Under the pieces are notes generated by a model. It worked only from the letters and a program-made list of their open reading frames with translations. It ran no database searches and was not told the origin of the DNA. Source: JAPPLB01 sp965204095 (GTDB lineage Bacteria > Acidobacteriota > Terriglobia > Bryobacterales > UBA6623). From it: a stretch of 64,000 bases of DNA. This document shows, in pieces, positions 18,235-26,817 of this stretch (the first letter of the stretch is position 1; the number at the start of each line of letters is the position of its first letter). The stretch is from assembly GCA_965204095.1 (NCBI GenBank), contig OZ241991.1, positions 1-64,000 on the forward strand, written 5' to 3'. A program made the position numbers and the translations under genes.

Positions 18235-18270
18235 GCCGTGTTTCGTGTCTCGTGATTCGTGAAAAACCTT
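18235..18270 (-). repeat. Right arm of perfect 36-bp inverted repeat
   Basis: Exact reverse complement of 13254-13289. It lies in the 281-bp gap between the DUF1501 gene and the convergent TauE-like gene, next to a 12-bp-stem hairpin. A nearby GTGGATAGTGGATAGTGAAAAACC (18168-18188) is a further short tandem. Confidence 0.9.
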
Positions 18271-18273
18271 TAA

Positions 18274-18307
18274 CCTGCATTTCTCACCAGGTGGCGAGAA
18301 ATGCAGG
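18274..18307 (-). terminator. 12-bp perfect hairpin at the 3' end of the TauE-like gene
   Basis: CCTGCATTTCTC (18274-18285) pairs perfectly with GAGAAATGCAGG (18296-18307) around a 10-nt loop, abutting the stop codon at 18308. On the minus strand it is followed by TTAAAGGTTTTT, giving an intrinsic-terminator-like layout. The same 12-mer occurs once more near 13168. Confidence 0.55.
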
Positions 18308-19096
18308 TCAGATCCAGCCGGCAGCGATTGCTATGGCAAGGAGCAAAAGCATCACGCCCACCAGGCGTCGCACCAGGGTCATGGTGACCTTCGTTACGAG
18401 CTTTGCGCCGAAGTAGGAGCCGACGAAGGCGGCGATGGTCGCCGTGAGCAGCAACCTCAATCCGTCTCCGGTGAACAGGGAGCCGGCTTGTTCGCTCCAA
18501 GCCGCGGCGCTGTAGACGGCGAGGCGGGTGACGTCGACGGCGACGGCGCACAGTACGCCGGTGCCGATGAAAGCTTCTTTCGAGAGTCCAGCATTCACTA
18601 GGAACGCCGAGCGAAGAGCGCCCTGGTGGCCTGAGAGACCGCCGAAGAAACCGGACGACAGACCGCCCAGCGGCAGGATTTTCGGACTGAAACGGAGCCG
18701 GTCAAAACCCGGAAGGAGATCGAGCAGCGCAAACGCTCCAATGAGGATTCCCATGACAAGGCCGATCACGGTGACCTCGAAGTCACGGCCGGCGAGCGCG
18801 TACGCCGCCAAGACGCGGCGCTCAGCCATGCTTGTCAGCAGCAGCGCACCCAGGTAGGCAGCCGGGATTGCAGGCAGGCCGAACCGCAAGAACACGGGCC
18901 ACGATGCATGGCGCCCCACAAGCCCCACCTTGAACAGGTTGTTCAGCAGGTGGACAATCGCCGTGACGCCAACGGCCATCTCCAGCGGGAAGAACAGAGC
19001 AAAGACAGGCATGAGCAGCGTGCCCAGTCCGAAACCGGAGTAGAGGGTGAGGGCAGCGACAAACAACGCCGCAAGCGAGACGAAGAAGAGTTCCAT
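18308..19096 (-). CDS. TauE/SafE (DUF81) family membrane transporter
   Basis: 262 residues, almost entirely hydrophobic with about eight predicted membrane segments (LAALFVAALTLYSGFGLGTL at the N-terminus; GVMLLLLAIAIAAGWI at the C-terminus). The two-half repeat typical of TauE/SafE shows the motif GLSSGFFGGLSGHQGALRS in the second half. The family exports sulfite, sulfoacetate or related organosulfur anions; the substrate here is unknown. It lies 10 bp downstream of tyrS on the same strand, so it may be read through from it. Confidence 0.88.
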   Translation of the reverse strand: MELFFVSLAALFVAALTLYSGFGLGTLLMPVFALFFPLEMAVGVTAIVHLLNNLFKVGLVGRHASWPVFLRFGLPAIPAAYLGALLLTSMAERRVLAAYALAGRDFEVTVIGLVMGILIGAFALLDLLPGFDRLRFSPKILPLGGLSSGFFGGLSGHQGALRSAFLVNAGLSKEAFIGTGVLCAVAVDVTRLAVYSAAAWSEQAGSLFTGDGLRLLLTATIAAFVGSYFGAKLVTKVTMTLVRRLVGVMLLLLAIAIAAGWI

Positions 19097-19106
19097 CAGC
19101 GACTTT

Positions 19107-20324
19107 CTAGAGCTTAACGCGAGCCCACTTCTTGCCGACTTGCATCGTCAGCTCGCTAAGACCGTCCGCGACCTCGAAGCTCATGGCCCGGTGCTTCTTT
19201 CCATTGATGGAAACCGCGCCTTCCTTCAGTTTACGATTCGCCTCGGCGCCGGAACTGCAAAGTCCGATTGTGCGGAGAAGCTTGTCGATGCGGATCACGG
19301 AATCGCCATGGACTGTCTCCGGCAAGTCGTGAATCGGCATGTCGTCGGGAGCTTGGCGTTCCTGCACGACCTTCCGAAACACGGCAGCGGCCCGCCCGGC
19401 ATCTTCAAGGGAATGATAGTCGGAGACGATGCGCAAGGCGAGATCGTGCTTCGCCTGCATCGGGTGTAGGGACCCAGATGCAATGTCCGCTTTGAGCGAG
19501 TCGATTTCCGGCATGCTCATCCCGATCAACAATTCGTAGTAGCGGAACATCAGCTCGTCGCTTATTTGCATGACCTTGCGATACATCACCTCGGGCGGTT
19601 CGGTGACTCCGATGTAATTGTCCAGCGACTTCGACATCTTTTGAGCGCCATCCAGACCTTCGAGCAACGGCGTCGTGGCGATGATCTGGGGCGCCTGACC
19701 GTAGTCGCGCTGGATTTCGCGGCCGACGAGGAGATTGAATTTCTGATCTGTCCCGCCCAACTCCACATCCGCCTCGATCGCCACGGAGTCGTAGGCCTGT
19801 ACGAGCGGGTACAGGAGTTCGTGGATACTGATGGGCCGGCCTGCCTGGTAGCGCTTGCTGAAGTCGTCACGTTCCAGCATACGGGCAACGGTGTAGCGTG
19901 AAGCCAATCGCATCAGGTCTTCGTAGCGCAACGGCATGAGCCACTCGTTGTTGAAACGCAACTCGGTTTTTTGGGGATCGAGGATCTTGAACGCCTGCTT
20001 TTTGTACGTCTCGGCGTTCGCTTCGACTTCCTCGCGCGTCAGGGGCGGCCGTGTGGCGCCGCGGCCGGAAGGGTCGCCGATCAGCGCGGTCGCTGCGCCA
20101 ACTACGAAGATCACGGTATGCCCGCATTCCTGAAAGTGACGGAGCTTTCGAATGACAACCGTGTGGCCGAGATGGATATCAGGCGCCGTGGGGTCAAAAC
20201 CGGCCTTTACCCGCAGCGGCCGTCCTTCTTTCCGAGCGGCGATGAGGCGCTGCTCCAACTCGTCTTCGGGGATGATCTCGACGAAGCCCCTGCGCAGATA
20301 TTCCAGTTGTTGGTCGATGGTCAT
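19107..20324 (-). CDS. tyrS: Tyrosyl-tRNA synthetase
   Basis: 405 residues, cytoplasmic; attaches tyrosine to tRNA-Tyr. Class I signatures are intact: FDPTAPDIHLGHTVV (HIGH equivalent, about residues 43-57) and KMSKS in QKMSKSLDNYIG. A C-terminal S4 RNA-binding domain begins IRIDKLLRTIGLCSSGAEAN. The sequence style (HLGH, FVVGAATALIGDPSG) suits the TyrZ-type branch. It is followed by the TauE-like gene after 10 bp and preceded by purN with a 121-bp gap. Confidence 0.97.
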   Translation of the reverse strand: MTIDQQLEYLRRGFVEIIPEDELEQRLIAARKEGRPLRVKAGFDPTAPDIHLGHTVVIRKLRHFQECGHTVIFVVGAATALIGDPSGRGATRPPLTREEVEANAETYKKQAFKILDPQKTELRFNNEWLMPLRYEDLMRLASRYTVARMLERDDFSKRYQAGRPISIHELLYPLVQAYDSVAIEADVELGGTDQKFNLLVGREIQRDYGQAPQIIATTPLLEGLDGAQKMSKSLDNYIGVTEPPEVMYRKVMQISDELMFRYYELLIGMSMPEIDSLKADIASGSLHPMQAKHDLALRIVSDYHSLEDAGRAAAVFRKVVQERQAPDDMPIHDLPETVHGDSVIRIDKLLRTIGLCSSGAEANRKLKEGAVSINGKKHRAMSFEVADGLSELTMQVGKKWARVKL

Positions 20325-20445
20325 GGATGGGGAGGAGGCTTTTGAACAGGCATGTCGAGCGGCTCGGCCTTACCAGCGTGCTCTTGGCGCCATGTTGGCC
20401 CGTCCCTGGAATCCCCCCGAGCGCGTTGTTCCGTTGAGGCCGCTA

Positions 20446-21045
20446 TCAGGTCCTCATGACCCGGCGGCCCTCGATACGAAACTTGCCGCTCAATACAATG
20501 TTAATCGCTTCGGTATAGAGTCGATGCTCCTCCGAAAGAATGCGCGCTGAGAGCGCCGCTAGAGTGTCAGCGTCGTTTACGGGTACGACAGCCTGGGCGA
20601 CGATGGGCCCCGAGTCCAGACCGGCGTCTACAAAATGAACCGTACAGCCGCTGAACTTGACGCCGTGCTCCAGGGCTTGCTGCTGCCCGTCAAGTCCGGG
20701 AAACGAAGGCAGCAGCGCCGGATGGATGTTGAGGATGCGATTCGGAAACTGCTCGACGAACCAGGCGCTGAGCAGACGCATGAAACCCGCCAGGCAGACC
20801 AGGTCAACCTGTTTCTGCTTGAGCAAAGCGACTATCCGGCGGTCGTACTCTTCGCGCTCGAGGCCCTTGGACGGGATGCAAACGGCCTCGAGTCCCATCG
20901 CACGAGCCGTTTCGAGTCCCTGTGCGTCCGCCTTGTTGCTGATGACGATCGCAATCTCGGCCGGGATTTTTCCTGCTTGCACGTTCATGGCGATTGCCTG
21001 AAAGTTCGACCCGCGCCCGGAAAGGAGGATGCCAAGCTTCTTCAT
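20446..21045 (-). CDS. purN: Phosphoribosylglycinamide formyltransferase
   Basis: 199 residues; transfers the formyl group from 10-formyl-THF to GAR in purine biosynthesis. Visible are the N-terminal phosphate loop GRGSNFQAI, the active-site segment HPALLPSFPG with the catalytic His, and the Asp-bearing GCTVHFVDAGLDSGPIV. The start overlaps the purM stop by 4 bp (ATGA), so the two genes are translationally coupled. Confidence 0.96.
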   Translation of the reverse strand: MKKLGILLSGRGSNFQAIAMNVQAGKIPAEIAIVISNKADAQGLETARAMGLEAVCIPSKGLEREEYDRRIVALLKQKQVDLVCLAGFMRLLSAWFVEQFPNRILNIHPALLPSFPGLDGQQQALEHGVKFSGCTVHFVDAGLDSGPIVAQAVVPVNDADTLAALSARILSEEHRLYTEAINIVLSGKFRIEGRRVMRT

Positions 21046-22082
21046 TCGTAGACTACCCGCCTCCGCCCTTGCTCGACGACGCCGACCTCGTACACCCGTT
21101 CTTTCAATGAAGCCAGCAACCGTACAACCCGATCCCTGGCTTGCCGCGGCACGGCAACGATCATGCCCAAACCCATATTGAAAGTCCGATAGGCCTCTTC
21201 ATCCGCGAGTCCGCCGATCTCGCAAAGATGGTCGAATACCCGCAGCTTCGGCCAAGCGTAGGTCCTCACACGAGCAACCAATCCATCCGGCAACATGCGC
21301 GGAGTATTGTCAGTGATGCCGCCTCCCGTGATATGGGCGGCCCCGTGGAGCAACCGTTGATCCATCAATGCCCGCAAAGGTCTCAGGTAACTCCGGTGGA
21401 TCTTCAGCAACTCACGGCCCGCCGTGGTGCGCAAGGCCTTGACTTGCTGATCGAGGCCGTATCCCGCGACCTCGATGAAGAGCTTTCGCGCGAGTGAATA
21501 GCCGTTGGTATGGAGCCCGGTCGAGGGGAAGCCGAGCAGCATGTCGCCTTCACGCACATGCCGGGGACTGATCAGGCGCTTCTTCTCCGCCGCTCCGACA
21601 ATGAACCCCGCCAGGTCATACTCGCCCTCGCCGTACATGCCGGGCATCTCGGCGGTCTCTCCGCCGATCAGAGAGCAGCCGTTCTCGCGGCAGGCTTTGC
21701 TCAAGCCCTTGACGACCTGAGCGGCGACCTCCGCTTTCAACTTACCTGTAGCGAAGTAGTCCAGAAAATAGAGCGGCCGCGCTCCCTGCACAGCGATGTC
21801 GTTCACGCAATGATTGACGAGGTCCTGGCCGACGGTGTCATGTTTGTCCATGCCGAAGGCGACCATCAGCTTGGTACCCACGCCATCCGCCGAACTCACC
21901 AGCACCGGGTGTTCGAATCCGGCAGCTTTCAAGTCGTAGGCTGCTCCGAAAGCTCCGATGCCCGCCAGAAGATTGTCATCGAATGTTCGCCGAGCATACT
22001 GCTTGATCCTGGATGTAGCACGCTCCGCCTCGTCGATATCAACGCCGGCGTCGGCATACGTCAGTGAGCGCTTTCGGGCCAT
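21042..22082 (-). CDS. purM: Phosphoribosylformylglycinamidine cyclo-ligase
   Basis: 346 residues; ATP-dependent closure of FGAM to AIR in purine biosynthesis. It has the family opening (SLTYADAGVDIDEAERA), a conserved nucleotide-binding segment (SSADGVGTKLMVAFG), the LIGGETAEMPGMY loop and FPSTGLHTNGYSLAR. It forms an operon with purN. The message may have a very short leader: a GATAAT box lies only 12 nt before the ATG. Confidence 0.96.
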   Translation of the reverse strand: MARKRSLTYADAGVDIDEAERATSRIKQYARRTFDDNLLAGIGAFGAAYDLKAAGFEHPVLVSSADGVGTKLMVAFGMDKHDTVGQDLVNHCVNDIAVQGARPLYFLDYFATGKLKAEVAAQVVKGLSKACRENGCSLIGGETAEMPGMYGEGEYDLAGFIVGAAEKKRLISPRHVREGDMLLGFPSTGLHTNGYSLARKLFIEVAGYGLDQQVKALRTTAGRELLKIHRSYLRPLRALMDQRLLHGAAHITGGGITDNTPRMLPDGLVARVRTYAWPKLRVFDHLCEIGGLADEEAYRTFNMGLGMIVAVPRQARDRVVRLLASLKERVYEVGVVEQGRRRVVYE

Positions 22083-22504
22083 GGGAATCAGGTATTATCG
22101 CACCCCAGCCTCGAGAGTCCTTTGGGGGTTGTCGTCTGTTTGTTCTTTTCGCGCCGCTGCCACTACTGAGGCGCCGAAGCCCCGATCCCTGAAAGGATAC
22201 CGTTTCCGCTACGTGTTGTTGCTGATCGCCGATGATCCACGGCGCAATCGACGGATGTTACGGAAACCCGATCGTCAAGATGCCCGATATGGAATCGGTG
22301 TCATCTGAGATGGACTGCTGTGGAATGACGTTTCTGAACTGATTTTCGGCCCATTGTTGAGATTCAAGCCACCGTCAAGAAACCGTAAAAACTCGCGTAT
22401 CAAGAGGCGTGGGTACTGGTGTTTCAGGCGAAAGCAGACGCTCCAAAACCGTGTAATAGCAACGAGAGAAAGGAGGAGGAAAACCATGAAAGAAGCCAAC
22501 CTTA
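22083..22504. other. Gap between purM and the IS630 element
   Basis: No family recognised. Near its right end an excellent ribosome site (AAAGGAGGAGG, 22479-22489) precedes an ATG at 22486-22500 on the plus strand; that reading frame is cut after six codons by the IS insertion. Otherwise nothing is seen. Confidence 0.4.
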
Positions 22505-23597
22505 TTGAGTCTCGCATAATATCCCGTCAATCGAAGCAAAGAGAAGACTGTTTCCAAAAGGCCGTGACCAAGCGCGGTTTGCGTTGCATGCGGCGCAGCG
22601 CCCGGCGGGCACGACGGCTCAGCTGTCCATAGTCTTTGGGACAAACATTGGGCAGTTCGTGCTGCTTCCAGTACGACCAGATGTATTCCACCGGATTCAA
22701 CTCCGGCGCATACGCCGGCAAGTATTCCGTCACGATGTGGCCCTCGGAGAGTTCGATGAACTCCCGCACCAGGCGGCCGCGGTGGGCCGACAGCCGGTCC
22801 CAGATGATCAACAACGGTTTGTCGATCTGACGCACGAGCGCTTTGAGAAAGTCGATCACCTCGGCTTGTCGGATCGCGCCGGGATAGAGCCGGAAGTAGA
22901 AGTTGCGCAACGTCAGCCCGGCTGAGACGGAAAGCTTCTGCCAGTTGAAGTTGAACTGCAGCACGGGCGTCTTCCCGCGCGGCGCCCAACTACGGCAGCG
23001 GTGCGGTTTCTGACTCAATCCGCTTTCGTCGATGAAGACCAGTGTGCGGCCTTCGGTGCGGGCTTTTTTTTTAGGTCCGGCCAAGTCGTGCGCTTCCAGG
23101 TGCGGATGGCCTCCTCGTTGCGCTCGCGCGCCTGGCCGACCGGGCGTTGCGGGCTCCAGCCCAGCCCCCGCAGGACCTTCCAGACGTGCCCTTCGTGGTA
23201 GTCGACCCCGAACTCGTCCCGGATCAGGCGAGCCACCCGCGGGCAAGTCCACAGCGGCGTGGGGAAGCCGTGCGCTTCGGGACCTTCGAGCAACAACGCC
23301 GTCAAGCGTTCCCGTTGCGCGGCGTCCAGCAGCGGCTTGCGTCCGGCGCGCCCGGCGCGCCGCAGCGCAGCAGCACCCTGTTGCAGATATTGCCGCCGCC
23401 AGACACTGACCGTTTGCCGCGCCACCTTCAGCCGCCGAGCCGTTTCCGACTGATTCAGACCTCGGTCAAGCAGCCGCATGGCCTCGAAACGGCGCTTCTC
23501 CAGCGCCTCAAAATCCCGCTTCACTCCTTTGGGGTTGCCCATACCTATTAGATGCTACAAACCACTCAAAGGAGTCATAATATTTTGCGGGACTCAA
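22505..23597 (-). mobile_element. IS630-family insertion sequence (1093 bp) with TA duplication
   Basis: Terminal inverted repeats start TTGAGTCTCGCATAATAT (22505) and, from the right end on the minus strand, TTGAGTCCCGCAAAATAT (23597 inward), with 2 mismatches in 18. Both ends are flanked by TA (22503-22504 and 23598-23599), the hallmark IS630/Tc1-mariner target duplication. It holds one transposase with a frameshift site and no passenger gene. It looks intact and possibly active. Confidence 0.9.
22527..23542 (-). CDS. IS630-family transposase produced by -1 frameshift on A9
   Basis: Two overlapping frames, 23542-23015 and 23252-22527. The first encodes paired helix-turn-helix DNA-binding domains (LLDRGLNQSETARRLKVA; WTCPRVARLIRDEFGVDY). 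The second carries the DDE catalytic core with all three acids: TLVFIDESG, LLIIWDRLSAH and LPAYAPELNPVEYIW. The frames meet at a run of nine A (23064-23072 as T on the plus strand); a -1 slip there joins DLKKK to ARTEGRTLVFIDESG, giving about 338 residues. Slippery A-runs controlling transposase output are common in IS elements, so I read this as programmed rather than broken. Confidence 0.88.
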
Positions 23598-23640
23598 TAG
23601 TATGAAGCAGGCGCTCTTCCGGCTGAGTTGCGAACCCGAC
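23598..23640 (-). other. tRNA 5'-half-like fragment abutting the IS630 element
   Basis: On the minus strand the sequence ACTCAGCCGGAAGAGC, then GCCTGCTTCATAC, resembles a D-arm and the 5' side of a CAT anticodon arm. The insertion point lies right after CATAC. The other side of the IS does not supply a matching 3' half (no GCAGG, no TTCGA arm) and position 8 is not U. Either a chance match or a tRNA fragment. Confidence 0.2.
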
Positions 23641-23710
23641 AGGATAACCGCTTTGATTCTATTAGTATGGACACTTCTCAGCGGTCACAGTTACGCGAGG
23701 AGGATTTCAC

Positions 23711-24520
23711 CTACGCGCTCGTGTTCTTGAGAACCTCTAGGGTCTCCTCGACCGACGCGTCCCCGTGCACGAGATGAGACAATGCCTCGACGAGCGCACG
23801 CGGGTTACGATGACCCCACACGTTCCGACCGATGACAGCCCCTGCGGCCCCGGCATTCAAAGCGCTCCTGACCATCGTGAACAGCGCACTCTCATGATCC
23901 AACTTGCTTCCGCCAAGCACCAAAACGGGTCGAAAACAGTTCTCCACAACAGCTTTGAAGCTGTCCTCCGATCCCGTGAACTCGGTCTTGATCAGGTCGG
24001 CTCCCAACTCCACACCGATACGGGCTGCCAACTGCACGTTCTGCGGAGTACGGAGATCCATGTGGGTGAAACCTCCGGGCAGCACCTCTGCCATCAAGGG
24101 CATGCCCCAGTTCTGGCACTGGCCCGCCAGGTTTGCGAGGTTGGCCAAAGTGTGCCCCTCCAACGGCGTACCCGGAAAGCCCATGCATGCAACTGCATCT
24201 GCCCCAAGCCGTAGCGCGTCCTCGACCGAGTAGAGAAGTCTCGATTCGGGCGCCTTGCTGAGCAGCGAGTCGCCTCCATCCATCCTCAAGATCACTCCCA
24301 AAGACTTCAATTCGGCGGCGTAGCGGCGAACCGCACCCGGGTTCGCCAGGACCGCGTCGGCGCCACCTTCGGCGACCTGGACGATGACCCGCCCGGGATC
24401 GGCCAACTCCGGGTACACGTGGATGCCGACGCCATGGTCGATCGCGACGACCAAGCTCCGCCCGTCGTCGCCGAACAGGCGTCCGAACCTTCTTTCTTTC
24501 TCTAGCGCGCTGTCGAACAT
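23711..24520 (-). CDS. DhnA/FbaB/LsrF-type class I aldolase
   Basis: 269 residues, start supported by GGAGGAG eight bases upstream. TIM-barrel aldolase of the DeoC/FbaB superfamily: opening strand SLVVAIDHG, ADAVLANPG, MPLMAEVLPGGF, and the probable Schiff-base lysine in ADLIKTEFTG followed by VLVLGGSK. The phosphate-site strand AGAAGAVIGRNVWGH closes the barrel. Relatives include archaeal-type FBP aldolase, LsrF and ADH-synthase; the substrate here is undetermined. As the last gene of the long minus-strand run it fits cleavage of a phosphorylated keto-sugar, for instance one made by the FGGY kinase upstream. Confidence 0.85.
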   Translation of the reverse strand: MFDSALEKERRFGRLFGDDGRSLVVAIDHGVGIHVYPELADPGRVIVQVAEGGADAVLANPGAVRRYAAELKSLGVILRMDGGDSLLSKAPESRLLYSVEDALRLGADAVACMGFPGTPLEGHTLANLANLAGQCQNWGMPLMAEVLPGGFTHMDLRTPQNVQLAARIGVELGADLIKTEFTGSEDSFKAVVENCFRPVLVLGGSKLDHESALFTMVRSALNAGAAGAVIGRNVWGHRNPRALVEALSHLVHGDASVEETLEVLKNTSA

Positions 24521-24559
24521 CCACTCTCCTCCGGCCCCGGAGATCCAGGCGGCCTCGAG

Positions 24560-25591
24560 CTAAGACTTCCCCCGAACCGAGACGGTACGGGCGATATGAC
24601 CGCTCTCGCGCAGCCAGTGCTCGGTTTTTTTCATCCCTTCTTTCAATGATACGCGCGGTGCATAGTTCAGCACACGTCGCGCCTTCGAAATATCAAAGGT
24701 GCCGGATTGCGTCCAACAGCAGATTTCGATACGGGTCAGTCCCGGCGTTCCACCAACAACTCGAGCGCCGCACTCGGACAGGAAGGCCCTACACTTCGCC
24801 CGGGCGAGCGAAATGCTGGGCAGAGGACCTCGGCCCGCCATTTTCACATAGTGTCCGAGGAACTCGCTCCAGGGAGTCTCCGCGCCGTCGCTGATGATGA
24901 AATCCTCGTTTACCGCCGAGTCCGTCCGGGCAGCCGCAAGGATGGCGTCCACTAGGTTGTCAATATAGACATGGTTGGACTTCCCGCGCCCGTCATCGAT
25001 GAGCGTGAGCTTGCCGGCATCGATCATGGCCAGCAAGCCGACCGTCCAAAACGAGGACCGGGGCCCGTAAACGTTGGCTGGCCGGATAATGACCAATGGA
25101 AGATTCGTTTGCTCCGCATGCCGTTCGACCAGCCGTTCCGCCTCGATCTTGGAGTCGGAGTACGGGATTCCCGTCGTCCGGAATAGGCCGGTTTCATCTG
25201 TGTGTGCCTTGGGATCGATACCGTAGACGGCAATGCTGCTGATGTACACCAGCAACTCGACGCCCGCGTCCGTAGCTGCGTCCAGAACATTCGCCGTCCC
25301 GTCGACATTGACCTGCCGGAAACCCTCGGACGTGGTGCCGGCGTCGTGCATGAGCGCGGCGCAGTGGAAAGCCAGGGAGCAGCCCGCCATGGCTCGGCGA
25401 ACGGACGCGGGATCCGTGACATCGCCTTCCACGATCTCGATGCCGATCGATGCGAGGCTGCGGGCTTTCTCCGGTGAGCGGACCAGGGTCCGTACTTCGG
25501 CGTTCTCCTCCTTCTGCAGTCGTTCTGCCAGCCGGCCGCCGATGAAGCCGGTCGCTCCCGTGACGAACGCCTTTTTGCCTGTGAGTCTCAT
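24560..25591 (-). CDS. NAD-dependent epimerase/dehydratase (extended SDR)
   Basis: 343 residues. N-terminal Rossmann motif TGATGFIGG (residues 9-17), dinucleotide acid in VEGDVTDPASV, CAALMHDAG loop, active-site YSDSK (Tyr-x-x-x-Lys) near residue 149, and IIRPANVYGPRSS substrate loop. Typical of nucleotide-sugar or 3-beta-hydroxysteroid-type extended SDRs; the exact substrate is unknown. It lies 39 bp upstream of the aldolase gene and 57 bp downstream of a classical SDR, all codirectional. Confidence 0.88.
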   Translation of the reverse strand: MRLTGKKAFVTGATGFIGGRLAERLQKEENAEVRTLVRSPEKARSLASIGIEIVEGDVTDPASVRRAMAGCSLAFHCAALMHDAGTTSEGFRQVNVDGTANVLDAATDAGVELLVYISSIAVYGIDPKAHTDETGLFRTTGIPYSDSKIEAERLVERHAEQTNLPLVIIRPANVYGPRSSFWTVGLLAMIDAGKLTLIDDGRGKSNHVYIDNLVDAILAAARTDSAVNEDFIISDGAETPWSEFLGHYVKMAGRGPLPSISLARAKCRAFLSECGARVVGGTPGLTRIEICCWTQSGTFDISKARRVLNYAPRVSLKEGMKKTEHWLRESGHIARTVSVRGKS

Positions 25592-25648
25592 GTCACACCG
25601 CCGGCCGAGTTGATAATTGGAAAACTGTTCGGTTCGGGAGGGTGCGCA

Positions 25649-26503
25649 TCACAGCTCCATCCCAAATTTGTCCTCATACCAGTTCTTGAATTCCCCGGGA
25701 CTCATCTTTCCGCCAGCTGCCACGTACTCCTCATCCGACATTTTGGCCCGACCTGCCACCCACAGCTCGGCGTCTTCCCCGACCAGATAACGAAGCTTCG
25801 GCTGATCGGTCTCGATGGCGCGTCGAATCGTCGCGGCGACCAATTCCGGCGGTGACGGGTCCTGGAGCCGCTTCTCGAAAACCGCCATGAGCCGGTTGAA
25901 AGACTGCACATAGGGTGATTTCGTCGGTCGCTCCAGGGCCATCGCCTTGTCAAAAATGGGCGTCTTGATCGCACCGGGCTCAATGATCGAAACCCGCACG
26001 TTGTATCGAAAGGCCTCCTGCGCGAGGGCCTCGCTGGCTGCCTCCAGCGCATGCTTCGACGACGCGTACGGTCCCTGAAACGCCATGACAAACCTGCCGG
26101 CGACGGAGGTCACGTTCACGATGTGCCCGCCACCTCGAATGCGCATGCCGGGCAGCACCAACTGCATCATGCGCCAGGCACCGAAGAAGTTGGTCTCCAT
26201 GATGTCACGCAGGTCTTTTTCGGTCGTTTCCTCGATCGAGCCGCCGATCCCGATCCCGGCATTGTTGACCAGAATATCGATCCTTCCCGTCAATTCGAGC
26301 ACGCCGGCCACGGCCGACTCCATCGAGCGGTTGTCATTGACGTCGAGCTGGATCACTTCCACCTGTCCCGAGGAAACCATCTCTGGATCTGCCGCCGTTG
26401 TATCTCGCATCGAAGCGAATACGCGGTAACCGTTTTTCGCCAGCTCGATCGCTGTCGAGCGACCAATGCCAGTGCTCGTTCCAGTGATGAGTGCGACACT
26501 CAT
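25649..26503 (-). CDS. Classical short-chain dehydrogenase/reductase
   Basis: 284 residues. NAD(P) motif TGTSTGIGR (residues 7-15), NNAGIGIGG, catalytic Ser in VTSVAGR and YASSK (Tyr-Lys) near residue 151. The C-terminal extension of about 60 residues (WVAGRAKMSDEEYVAAGGKM onward) is longer than in core SDRs. The oxidised or reduced substrate is not inferable. Confidence 0.88.
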   Translation of the reverse strand: MSVALITGTSTGIGRSTAIELAKNGYRVFASMRDTTAADPEMVSSGQVEVIQLDVNDNRSMESAVAGVLELTGRIDILVNNAGIGIGGSIEETTEKDLRDIMETNFFGAWRMMQLVLPGMRIRGGGHIVNVTSVAGRFVMAFQGPYASSKHALEAASEALAQEAFRYNVRVSIIEPGAIKTPIFDKAMALERPTKSPYVQSFNRLMAVFEKRLQDPSPPELVAATIRRAIETDQPKLRYLVGEDAELWVAGRAKMSDEEYVAAGGKMSPGEFKNWYEDKFGMEL

Positions 26504-26817
26504 GTCGTCCTCCGAATCATCTAGACGCTGCGTCGTCGATCACATCGACAATCGGCTGCAGGCTTGGAGCGGGAGAATATTGAGGGGATGCGCATTGCGC
26601 GCCGCATTCCGGAACACCAGATACGCGATGTGGGATGGCAAGGTATGGGCTGCCGCACGTCCGGGTCCACTCCGGGTCGAGGATCGAACCTATGTGGTGA
26701 CCTGGATCGGTTTCGTGGATGTCGACTCCGTTATCGACGCGTCCTCCGGGTTGATCGTCGATTGGCGCCTCTCCGACTCCTTGTCTCTCGTACGAGTCTC
26801 ATCGACCCCGGGAGTCA
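26504..26817. other. 314-bp gap, nothing recognised
   Basis: No family-like frame, terminator or repeat seen between the lyase-like gene and the SDR gene. Confidence 0.4.
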
